DNA of 64,000 nucleotides, taken from positions 124,001 through 188,000 of the forward strand of contig NZ_FNBZ01000005.1 in the NCBI RefSeq assembly GCF_900102525.1, read 5' to 3'. Below the pieces are notes generated by a model that was not told the DNA's origin, ran no database searches, and saw only the letters and a list, made by a program, of their open reading frames with translations. This stretch comes from Allobosea robiniae. Lineage in GTDB: Bacteria; Pseudomonadota; Alphaproteobacteria; Rhizobiales; Beijerinckiaceae. Each line of letters opens with the position of its first letter. Within the stretch, counting starts at the first letter, position 1. Below, one piece after another: positions 1 to 8,310 of this stretch. A program made the position numbers and the translations under genes.

Positions 1-2053
1 CACCATCAATCAGCTTCACCGTCGGGCAAACTGCGTAAAAATCGTGGAAAGACAAGACAACAGGGATACCGAGCCCTGAGGCAAGTCTGGGCAATGCGAG
101 TCCGTGCCAAGCAAGATGGCGGATATGGACGATCTCAAAATGTCGCCTCAGAAGCCACGTCCAGACGATTTCGTCGTACTCGCTCGAACGGTGAGGCGCA
201 AATGCAATCGGATTCGCAAGAGTATAGGAGTCTTCAAGGCGGTCATTTTCAGGAAAAGCTCTGAACAGTCGCAAAGTCCGCCCATCGCAATGAAGCAACC
301 ACGGCTCGACAATACCTTCGAGGCCGCCCATCAGGTCTCTATTCGTCAGCGGCGTACCGCCGGTCAGTGTGGACACGACGAAAAGTGCGCGCGGTGCGGT
401 GCTTTCAGCGGATGCAGCCGATCGTAGCGCTCCGACAAGGCGCCTGCGCACATCAGACACGACGATATTGCTGGCAAACCGGTCGGCAGCACCGTCGAAT
501 TCGGCATGTCGGAGCGTAAGATCGCGCCAATCCGGCAGCATGGCGGGATCTGAGCCGGCCGCACGCGCAGGCGAAGCGTAGGTGCGATCGTCGAGAACGA
601 CGGGGCGCCCCCGCAAAAAGGCACGCAAGCACCAATCGAGATGGGCTGCGCCGATATCAGCGTGAAAAACTTCGGCCTCGAAGAAACCGATCTCAGCGAG
701 CGCATCGGCGCGATAATAGAAGCACGAACTCTGGACAGCCGGCAGATCGGGCAGATGGGCGCCACTGGCGTGGCGAACGAGGCGGCTTGCTCGCAAGATC
801 GCAGCGGCGTGAGAAGCTGACGATGGATCGGCAGCAGCAAGAGGGTCATCAGCCGGCGCAAGCAGCGCAAAAGGACCTTCAGCCGCCGAGACGGCGCCCG
901 CTCCAGCTGCCTCGGCACGCGCGTAAGCGGCTGCCCGTAATCCGCCGAGCCAGCTTGGTCCAACTCTTGCTCCGGGAGCCAGCCAGACAAGATCTTTGCC
1001 TTGAGCCGCCAAGATCGCTCGATTTGCAAGTGCGACGGCCGCCTCGCCGGGATGGGCGACCAGATGAACGATGTTGTGGCTCCGCTCTTCAAAAAGATCG
1101 ACAACAACGGCAGAGTTTTTGGCCTCGTCGGGCTCGACAAGGATCAACTTGGTGCGAAGCTCCGAACTTGTGGCAGTTGCCTGAAGCAGAGCTTCGATAT
1201 CAGCGCGGGCAACCGCAGAGGAGCTATCCAGCACCAGGACCACGGCAATCTCTCGGCCCTCCATGGCGCGCTGCATCGCATAGGCTTGAAGATGGCGGCG
1301 CGCGGAGGTCGTGGCGCAGAAGGCCCCCCCGGCAAGAGTTGCCCCATCCGTCATCTGCAATTCCACGGTAGCCCCGTCAAGACCGGGAGGCAGACACAGC
1401 CGAAACCCTCCGCCAACAAGGCCAGGACACAGGGCAGTAAGATCGGGGCGCGGGATGTCGGCAAGGATACACTTCAACCGGTCGCCGTTAATGAGGACTT
1501 CGATCTCAAGCGGCTTTCCAGGCTCGGCCGCATTGAACGCGAACCCTGTTACGCATTCACCGTCGCGGTGCTCCACCGCGCCTTGACCTCGCACCGCGGA
1601 AGAGGCGTGCTGTGCCGTTTGCAAAGGCAGCTTAGCAAGTTCGATGACTGCAACGGTGTCCTCCGGATCAAGACGTGAAGCTTCGACAAGAGCCACGCGG
1701 GCGCGAGCAACCTCACCGGCAAGGCGGAAAGCACGCCCAAGTTGGAGGTGAGTGTCTGCGGTAACGCGCAGAGCCAGAGCACCGGCATAAGCTTCCACTG
1801 CCTCACGAAACTGACCTGCATCCTTAAGCATGTTGCCTAGCTGCACGTGAAGATCGTCACGATCCGGTAGCCGGGCGAGCGCCACCCGATACAACGTGGC
1901 GGCCTTGGCCGGGTCACCGGAATCCCGGGCGGCGTCTGCAGATGCCACAAGCGCTTCGGCAGTCCCTCGCGCTCGTCCAAACCAGAATGCAGAAAATCCG
2001 CGCCGAAACCATCGGCGCAGCGATCTCGCCCCCCCCTTTGCGTCAGGCTTCAT
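1..2053 (-). CDS. TPR-GT2-GT4 multidomain glycosyltransferase (C-terminus off the window)
   Basis: An open minus-strand frame starts with ATG at 2053 and runs to the left edge without a stop (684 codons seen). I translated it by hand. Residues about 30-110 form TPR-like helices, followed by a small beta-rich segment. A GT2-like region with weak motifs follows at about 240-430. From about 520 there is the N-terminal half of a GT4 fold: a 'VVSTLTGGTP' start and, near the edge, 'PVVLSFHDFYAVCP', typical of large O-antigen or rhamnan glycosyltransferases. The nucleotide-binding GT4 C-terminal half is not in the window. The start overlaps the stop of the upstream gene by 4 bp (ATGA, 2050-2053), so translation is probably coupled. 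The sugar and acceptor cannot be named. The GT2 part lacks a clear DXD and may be non-catalytic. Confidence 0.8.
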   Translation of the reverse strand, partial: MKPDAKGGARSLRRWFRRGFSAFWFGRARGTAEALVASADAARDSGDPAKAATLYRVALARLPDRDDLHVQLGNMLKDAGQFREAVEAYAGALALRVTADTHLQLGRAFRLAGEVARARVALVEASRLDPEDTVAVIELAKLPLQTAQHASSAVRGQGAVEHRDGECVTGFAFNAAEPGKPLEIEVLINGDRLKCILADIPRPDLTALCPGLVGGGFRLCLPPGLDGATVELQMTDGATLAGGAFCATTSARRHLQAYAMQRAMEGREIAVVLVLDSSSAVARADIEALLQATATSSELRTKLILVEPDEAKNSAVVVDLFEERSHNIVHLVAHPGEAAVALANRAILAAQGKDLVWLAPGARVGPSWLGGLRAAAYARAEAAGAGAVSAAEGPFALLAPADDPLAAADPSSASHAAAILRASRLVRHASGAHLPDLPAVQSSCFYYRADALAEIGFFEAEVFHADIGAAHLDWCLRAFLRGRPVVLDDRTYASPARAAGSDPAMLPDWRDLTLRHAEFDGAADRFASNIVVSDVRRRLVGALRSAASAESTAPRALFVVSTLTGGTPLTNRDLMGGLEGIVEPWLLHCDGRTLRLFRAFPENDRLEDSYTLANPIAFAPHRSSEYDEIVWTWLLRRHFEIVHIRHLAWHGLALPRLASGLGIPVVLSFHDFYAVCPTVKLIDG

Positions 2054-4257
2054 GCAACTCTCTCAAGGCGCCATCGGCTTGGGTCTGCAGAAAGCGATAA
2101 ATGATCCAGCAACCGCTCAGCGCTCGGAAAGCGGATCAGGCAGAACGGTTCGATCTCATCAAGAAAGAGCGGATGAACGCTGGGATCGATGTCGAGCCCC
2201 CTCCCCCACCGGCGACGCATGACTGCTAGCTCTGCTTGCTGCCGAGCAGCTTTCTCAGGGTGCTCATGATCGCGCCCCCTTGTCTTACCTTCATGGTGAA
2301 CCAATTCGATCTCGGGCTGATAGACGACTTTGTAGCCCTGGGCACGAACCTTGAAACAGTAGTCGGTATCCGAGAGGGAGATGGGCAACTCGACCTGGTC
2401 GAAGCCGCCGATCTCCGTGAATAAGGTACGCCGGGTCGCGAGGAACGCGCCAATAACGGCGGCACATTCACGCGGCGCAGCCCACCGTCCACCAGGGCCC
2501 GCCTCGGAGCCAGGCTGTCCAACACCTTCGTTGGCGACCGAACCGCGCCAGCCGGCAATCGCTCCGGCATGCTGAATGGTGCCGTCAGGATAGAGAAGGC
2601 GCCCACCAACCACCCCGACTAACGGATCGGCAAAGGCCCGGCGCAGAGCGTCATCCCAGCGGGCGGTCGACATGCGCATATCGTCATTGGCAAAAACCAG
2701 CAGGCAGGCCGTTCCACCGAGAGCAGCCTGGGCGTTCAGGCGCGCCCAATTAAAGGCAGCGTCACTTCTTTGAATATGAACATTTGGGCGGACTGCGAGG
2801 CTTTCGAGCGCCGCCTTCGTATCGGGGCGGACACTCGCATGATCGACGACGTGGATCGAAACGTCCTGCGGCCTTGAGGCCAATCTCACCAGACTATCGA
2901 CAAAAGGAACAAGATCCTGAGGATTGTCGCGACTCAGTATCATGACGTCGATACGGTCTGCAGGCGGGTCGTCGTGCATCCCGCGGTCGCCGGACCTGAC
3001 CCACGGCAGCTCGGTTTTGCCGAGCCGGCGGACTATGGGTACCGGCAGGTAAGCGAGTTTACCTTCACGCGCCAACTGCAGGCGCAATGTATGAAGTTCT
3101 TCTGTTCCGCCCCGGACGCTGTCGGCGATCGCATCAAGCACCGGCGGGACGAAAAGCGAACGGCCGGCCGACGGGCAAACGGCCTCGAAAAGCGGATCGC
3201 ACCCCGCACCAAGTGCAATTCCTTTAGGAACGAATTGCCCTGACGCCGCATCGAGCTCACCAAACTCCTCGTCACAATAGATGGCGACGGGTCGACCTAG
3301 CTGAGCTAAACGCTCACGCGCAGCGATCAGCCAACCGACCGCTTCGGGATGGAGGAAGCGGGAATGAGCCAAATGCAGCTTCCAGCCTCCCGCGATCTTG
3401 CTGGGTATCGGCGCGCCGCTCGCCAACCCAACGATGCGAGGGTCGAGTTCGGCCGCACGAGCAACCGCTTCGGCGCGCATACCGGAACCGACGCAGGCAA
3501 CGAGATGCCATCGCTCATCCCGCTGGGCTCTCAGGCTTGCAAGTAAGGCAACGAAAGCTTCGGCGGTGGCCGCTTCGGCATCCACAAGCAGGACGATCGG
3601 GCCGCCAGGCGAAGCTGGCGGTGCCGGCAGGTCCTGAACCTGCCGCAGGATATCGTAGCGATGAAAGGGCACAGCGGACAGGGTTGCAATAGCAGGCAGT
3701 CGAGCGAGGACATCGTCGATGCGCTGGCGCAATGCAGTCAATTCGACCGCCATCTCCTGTGCGCTTACCATGCGTTTCCAGCGGAGATCGGATGCGTTGC
3801 CGGGCCCATCCGTCTCGAAGCCGAGAGCCACAAGTTCCAGGGCGGCATCATCCCCTGTCGGATCGATGGCAAATGCTCGTCGCAGCGGAGCCTCGGCTTC
3901 AGCCCTACGACCGGCAAGTTTCAATGCCCGTCCCAATTGAAGCCAGGTGTCGGCATCGTCAGGGCGGCGTTCAAGGGCGTAGCGATAGGCGGTTTCAGCC
4001 CCCGCCCAATCGCCTGAATCCTTGCGCATGTTGCCAAGCTGGACAGCGAGATCAGCGCGCTCGGGGGAAAGCGCCAACGCTCGCCCGTAATAACCCGCAG
4101 CTTCTGCCACTCGTCCGGCATCGCGCAGGCCATCGGCCTCCTCGATCAAGATAGCGCTTTCAGGCTTGTCGCTTCCCAGCTTCGGCCTCGACACAATGCC
4201 ACGCGCGCTAAGCCTGCCCAGAAGGTGCCCGATCAAGTCCTTCATCAACCCCGTCAA
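2050..4257 (-). CDS. TPR-containing family 2 glycosyltransferase
   Basis: 735 residues. TPR-like helices lie at about 35-145, a divergent Rossmann-like region at about 215-415, and a well-formed GT2 domain at about 435-690. The GT2 part shows the N-terminal 'DVMILSRDNP' strand, a metal-binding DXD variant in 'VFANDD' (521-526), and the acceptor-side 'LSDTDYCFKVR' motif, followed by a His-rich 'LVHHEGKTRG'. It probably adds a sugar in the cytoplasm to a growing polysaccharide or lipid-linked chain. The start is TTG at 4257, overlapping the upstream stop by 4 bp (TTGA) and preceded by GGAG. ATG at 4245 is an alternative. It shares its architecture with the downstream partial gene, so the two look like paralogs, and it sits in the same overlapping operon. 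Confidence 0.85.
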   Translation of the reverse strand: MTGLMKDLIGHLLGRLSARGIVSRPKLGSDKPESAILIEEADGLRDAGRVAEAAGYYGRALALSPERADLAVQLGNMRKDSGDWAGAETAYRYALERRPDDADTWLQLGRALKLAGRRAEAEAPLRRAFAIDPTGDDAALELVALGFETDGPGNASDLRWKRMVSAQEMAVELTALRQRIDDVLARLPAIATLSAVPFHRYDILRQVQDLPAPPASPGGPIVLLVDAEAATAEAFVALLASLRAQRDERWHLVACVGSGMRAEAVARAAELDPRIVGLASGAPIPSKIAGGWKLHLAHSRFLHPEAVGWLIAARERLAQLGRPVAIYCDEEFGELDAASGQFVPKGIALGAGCDPLFEAVCPSAGRSLFVPPVLDAIADSVRGGTEELHTLRLQLAREGKLAYLPVPIVRRLGKTELPWVRSGDRGMHDDPPADRIDVMILSRDNPQDLVPFVDSLVRLASRPQDVSIHVVDHASVRPDTKAALESLAVRPNVHIQRSDAAFNWARLNAQAALGGTACLLVFANDDMRMSTARWDDALRRAFADPLVGVVGGRLLYPDGTIQHAGAIAGWRGSVANEGVGQPGSEAGPGGRWAAPRECAAVIGAFLATRRTLFTEIGGFDQVELPISLSDTDYCFKVRAQGYKVVYQPEIELVHHEGKTRGRDHEHPEKAARQQAELAVMRRRWGRGLDIDPSVHPLFLDEIEPFCLIRFPSAERLLDHLSLSADPSRWRLERVA

Positions 4258-6254
4258 TATCTCTCCGACTCCCTTCGCGCGGACTGTTCCGCATAGGCGA
4301 GCTGCAGCCGCATGCTGGGTTCGGCGTCCGGCGCACGATCGATCGTCAGCCCGCGAAACTTGTCTCCAGCCGCCCAGCGAACACGGATGCGCCGGCGCGT
4401 GACGTTGAAGTCGCCCGCCACCCGCGACGGCTCGTCAAACGTCATCAGGCTCGCCATAACGACATGGGAACCGGTGGCGCGCAAACGCAAGGCCGGACAA
4501 GGTTCGAACTGCATATGACCTGAAGCATGCCAGCCCCAGAGCGCTGAAGCGTCGTCTTTCTCCGGATCACCCCGACCGAAAGCGTCATCATCGAAAACCG
4601 CTCCGTTGAAGACATTTGTCACATGTAGCATGGCTCCCTTTGTGTGACGAAGGCGTACTGCAGCGGGCTCGCGTGCACACACCCGCCAGGTCGGGGCGAA
4701 CTGAAAATACTGATCGCCAAAGACCGGGGCCTCAGCGTTCGCCCGATAGCCATCGAGGCAGAGAAGCCAATCGGCCGGACGATAAACGAGGATGCGAAAA
4801 TGCTGCGCACGCGGCAGATTGGCAATGCTCGTCTCACTAGCGAAGACACCATCGCCCTCCGCCCAGGCGATCAGCCCCGAGCCATACGGCACACTACGAT
4901 AGCGTGGTTGGTCGAGGCCATTGAGGGAGAACGCATTGTGGGCGCGCGTCATCTCCACATAGCGCCGACGCGGATCGGCATACCAAAAGCCTTGTCGAAA
5001 AGCCGGATCGTCAAGCGCCGTGCGCCCGACATAACCATATGCGCCTGCATCGATCAGTATATCCTTCCCCCCCTCACGCCAGAGAAAGGCACCTGCATCC
5101 GCCTGCTTGTGAACGCGTGAATGAAAGGCCGCAGTCTGAGCAAGATAGACGCTATGTTCCCGCTGCCTACCCTTGACGATCCAGTAGCCGGTTTGCGGCA
5201 GCGCGAAAGCCGTGGGGGCTATAGCCTGGATCGGCGCAAGGAATATCCTTGGGAGAGGAAAATCGCGATCGGTATCGCCGATCTCAGCAATCTGGCCTGC
5301 ACAATCGACCATCGTCATACCCGCCGCCCGCATCAAGGCAAGATCGGTGGGAGAGACGGCGCCATCGGCGCTCCCTCCCGCAGCAAGGCGCTCAAGCGCA
5401 GCGACAAGCGCCAGATGATAGCTCGGCGAATGCTCGAGATGCCCGCCATCGGAAGCAAATTGCGTCTCGATCATCGCAGCGAGGCGTTTACGCCCGCTTT
5501 CAGCATGTGCTGCAGCGAGATCGGACAAAACCGGCGAGGCCGCCTCCAGTCCGACGAGACATCCCGCACCACGAATCTGAGCCAAGGTTTGTAACATTCC
5601 GTGGTTGCTATGTGCACTGAAGCTCCTGTCTTCGGCGAGCATTTCGCCGTGGCGCAGCAAAGCTCGCAGTAGACGCGCATAGTCATGCTCGTGGATTGAC
5701 GTCACGCTCGCCAGCCGGTGAGCAAGTTCAGCGAGTAGTTCGAAGCGGGCAGCCAGAGCTGCGTTATGACCCACAAAATCTTCGTCTTCACCCGATGTGG
5801 GTAGGGACACGCCAGCAGATGGCAGAGCAACATCATTGTCGTGACGGTCTAGCCAGTGCCGCGCAGCCTCCCATATGCGGACCAGGGGTTCATCACCACC
5901 CCTATCCGCTCCCGAGCCAGCCAGTGCCAATTCGATAGGGCGCCAGGAATCAACCCAGATGCGGCCCGTCCTCGTGCGCGCTTTGGCGGGTCGAACTCCA
6001 ATTTCTCCGGAGAGATCGGAGAGTGCATAAATCTCGCCGCGTAGATTCGCTGTTCCGCCGGCCGCAACATTCATTCCCGCCGAACGAAACGCATCGCTGC
6101 CGAGCGTCAATGCCATCAAGCTTGCAGGAACAAATGGTGCAACCGGCCGATCCGCGAGCACGGCCCGCACAGCGCCGACCTCTGCGAGCATTTGCCGCTT
6201 AGAGAATTTGCGCCAGGCCTTTAGCCGCGACAGCCCCACGTCAATTGAGGGCAT
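4254..6254 (-). CDS. Heparinase II/III family protein (paralog 1)
   Basis: The signature positions of the heparinase II/III and alginate-lyase-like fold are all present. An alpha-toroid part carries 'HSNHG', 'HLEHSPSYH' and 'GDTD'. The C-terminal beta-sandwich opens with 'HSRVHKQAD' and continues with 'ILIDAGAYGY'. Members cleave uronate-containing polysaccharides by beta-elimination. Such genes are common in exopolysaccharide clusters, where they may trim or edit the polymer. No signal peptide is visible, so the site of action is unclear. I chose ATG 6254 (14-bp overlap with the upstream gene, GAGG 6 nt before it). The frame is open to an ATG at 6314, which has GGAG close to it. The upstream gene encodes a paralog with the same motifs. 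Confidence 0.85.
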   Translation of the reverse strand: MPSIDVGLSRLKAWRKFSKRQMLAEVGAVRAVLADRPVAPFVPASLMALTLGSDAFRSAGMNVAAGGTANLRGEIYALSDLSGEIGVRPAKARTRTGRIWVDSWRPIELALAGSGADRGGDEPLVRIWEAARHWLDRHDNDVALPSAGVSLPTSGEDEDFVGHNAALAARFELLAELAHRLASVTSIHEHDYARLLRALLRHGEMLAEDRSFSAHSNHGMLQTLAQIRGAGCLVGLEAASPVLSDLAAAHAESGRKRLAAMIETQFASDGGHLEHSPSYHLALVAALERLAAGGSADGAVSPTDLALMRAAGMTMVDCAGQIAEIGDTDRDFPLPRIFLAPIQAIAPTAFALPQTGYWIVKGRQREHSVYLAQTAAFHSRVHKQADAGAFLWREGGKDILIDAGAYGYVGRTALDDPAFRQGFWYADPRRRYVEMTRAHNAFSLNGLDQPRYRSVPYGSGLIAWAEGDGVFASETSIANLPRAQHFRILVYRPADWLLCLDGYRANAEAPVFGDQYFQFAPTWRVCAREPAAVRLRHTKGAMLHVTNVFNGAVFDDDAFGRGDPEKDDASALWGWHASGHMQFEPCPALRLRATGSHVVMASLMTFDEPSRVAGDFNVTRRRIRVRWAAGDKFRGLTIDRAPDAEPSMRLQLAYAEQSARRESERY

Positions 6255-8310
6255 AGCGGGCCTCGAAGCCTCCTTCAGCCGCTTGGAGAACAATTGTGTT
6301 CGAACCTCGGTCATCGCTCCAGACGAAACGGGCCGCGCTCATCGACGCGTTCATGCGGCTCGCAACACTGTCGATCGCCAATGTTTCGCCGAATGTGAAC
6401 AAAGTCGCGAAGCGCGCCGGCCGCCTCTGGGCAGTCTGTACGAAATGGATGCTGGTCGCTGGCGCCATGGCATAGGCTGCCGGGGACGCCCACCCCGCCA
6501 TGACGGGATCGGTTTGACCGCGCAAGGCCGCGCCCGCTTCAGCTTCGGCGGAGAACGTGCCGACCTTAAGCGTGATCGGTGCGATCGACTCCCGGTATTC
6601 CTCGGGCAAGTCACGGCCTGGATGGCGTGCACAAAACCCCATCTTTTCGGCTTCGATCACCCATTCTGGCGCAAACTTGAAGTATTGTCGGTATGAATGC
6701 TCGGCACCTGCACCATCGTTCAGCCAGTCGAGCACGAGAAGGAAATGGCCAGGCCGCAGAATGAGGCGTCGCTTTTGACGGATTGTGCGGTTGTGGACAA
6801 CGGCGGACTCGAACAAGGCGAGGCCAGCTTGCTCGACCGCGCTGACAAGCCCCGTGCCAAAGGGTCTCACCTCCGTGCGCTGATGGTCGCACCCATCGAT
6901 TTCAACGCAATTATGGGCCCTCGTCGACTCGACATAGATGCGCTTGGGATCCGAGTACCAAAAACCTTTTTTATACAAATCAGTTTCAGGCCGGGTCTTG
7001 CCCGCATAGGCGTACCGACCTGGATCGATCAATATATCGCGGCCATGATCGAACCAGAGAAAGGTGAGGTGATCGGCATGCTTGTGAACGCGAGAATGAA
7101 ATGCCGCTTTCTGGGCGAGGTATGTCGTGTCCTCGAAACGGGGCCCCGCACTCTCGCGCGGCAAGCGCGCAACGGCATAGCCCGCTTGAAGAAAAGCCTT
7201 CACCCCTGTTGGCGGCAGGGAGCCGATACGCCCTGCTGAGAAAATCGCCTGAAGCGCAGGTAACTTGTATCGCAGCGCCAAAAGATTCGAGTTGGCTCCG
7301 TCGGTAAGCTTGCCACGCGCTATACGTCTAGGGTCTGTATCGCCAAACTCCGCCAAGCTAAAGTCTGGCTTTGCCAGCCAGGCCAGCGCCGTTTCCATCG
7401 CGGCGATCCGCTCCTTCGTCTCAGTATCGTCGATCAGATCCGTCTGCTGAGCTCCGATCAAACTGCCGAGAATCATCCAGTGATAGCCCGGCGAGTGCTC
7501 CTTATGAACCTGGTCGGCGGTAAAGTGATGATCGAGGGTCTGCGCCAGGCGGCTGCGGGCAAAGGGACGCGCCTCTCGGCTCATCGCATCCACGGAGGCA
7601 AAACGGGCTGCAGCGGCCAACTGACCAAGAGCCTGATAGAGGCCATGGTTGGAATGGGCTCGGAAGAAGCTTTCAACACGCAGAACATCGTGATGGTAAG
7701 CAAGTGCTTGATACAGCTTTTCAATAACAGCCGGATCACCGTCGGGATCGCGACATTCCAGCTCCAGCAAATAAGCCAGCCGGTAAATTCGCTGCCCTAC
7801 AGCCATGTCGTACCAAGCAAAGCCCTGGCGACCTACCCAATCTTCCGACAGCGTCTCCTCCGGAGCCACGCCGAGAACGGGGACTTGAAATTTATCCACC
7901 CAATCCAAAGCATAATCTCGAGAAACCCGGTGATATAATTTTGCCTTTTCTTTTGACCGAACGGTGCACACACCCTTCAATAAGAAAGTTAACGGCTCCC
8001 AGGCATGCAAATGAAACATAAAAGATCGATCGAAACCTGACCAATTAATCGGCCTTTTGAACGAAGGCATGTGTTGACCATGTCGTTCCCATCCGTTCTC
8101 GATGATCAAGTCAAGTTCAACTTCAAAACGCCCTGCGATATGCTTTGGCGTCGTGTCGAGCTCGTCGAAGGTCACTATCGGCATCGCGCGCACGCGCTCG
8201 CGAAATGCAAGAGCGTCAAAAGGCGGAGGTGACCAGCCCGGGGCATGCGCAAGCTGCGCAGTAACATCAGGCAAAATTGATCTCCCAGCGAAGGGCCTTC
8301 TGCCCGTCAT
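6241..8310 (-). CDS. Heparinase II/III family protein (paralog 2)
   Basis: About 690 residues of the heparinase II/III fold. Counting from a possible GTG at 8349, the toroid motifs are NHG (234-236), 'HKEHSPGYH' (282-290) and GDTD (336-339). The sandwich motifs are 'HSRVHKHAD' (418-426) and 'IDPGRYAY' (441-448). It is clearly paralogous to the next gene in the operon. The predicted role is lyase or editing of a uronic-acid polysaccharide, in line with UDP-glucuronate supply by ugd elsewhere in the window. No export signal is evident. The start is uncertain: ATG 8310 (chosen), ATG 8319, or GTG 8349, which has GGAGG only 3 nt upstream. All lie inside the end of the upstream gene, so the genes overlap by 44 to 83 bp. 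Confidence 0.85.
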   Translation of the reverse strand: MTGRRPFAGRSILPDVTAQLAHAPGWSPPPFDALAFRERVRAMPIVTFDELDTTPKHIAGRFEVELDLIIENGWERHGQHMPSFKRPINWSGFDRSFMFHLHAWEPLTFLLKGVCTVRSKEKAKLYHRVSRDYALDWVDKFQVPVLGVAPEETLSEDWVGRQGFAWYDMAVGQRIYRLAYLLELECRDPDGDPAVIEKLYQALAYHHDVLRVESFFRAHSNHGLYQALGQLAAAARFASVDAMSREARPFARSRLAQTLDHHFTADQVHKEHSPGYHWMILGSLIGAQQTDLIDDTETKERIAAMETALAWLAKPDFSLAEFGDTDPRRIARGKLTDGANSNLLALRYKLPALQAIFSAGRIGSLPPTGVKAFLQAGYAVARLPRESAGPRFEDTTYLAQKAAFHSRVHKHADHLTFLWFDHGRDILIDPGRYAYAGKTRPETDLYKKGFWYSDPKRIYVESTRAHNCVEIDGCDHQRTEVRPFGTGLVSAVEQAGLALFESAVVHNRTIRQKRRLILRPGHFLLVLDWLNDGAGAEHSYRQYFKFAPEWVIEAEKMGFCARHPGRDLPEEYRESIAPITLKVGTFSAEAEAGAALRGQTDPVMAGWASPAAYAMAPATSIHFVQTAQRRPARFATLFTFGETLAIDSVASRMNASMSAARFVWSDDRGSNTIVLQAAEGGFEARYALN

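Noticed and set aside
364-1140. 258-codon minus-strand frame near the left edge
   Set aside because: Out of register with the real glycosyltransferase frame, which runs uninterrupted from 2053 to the edge.
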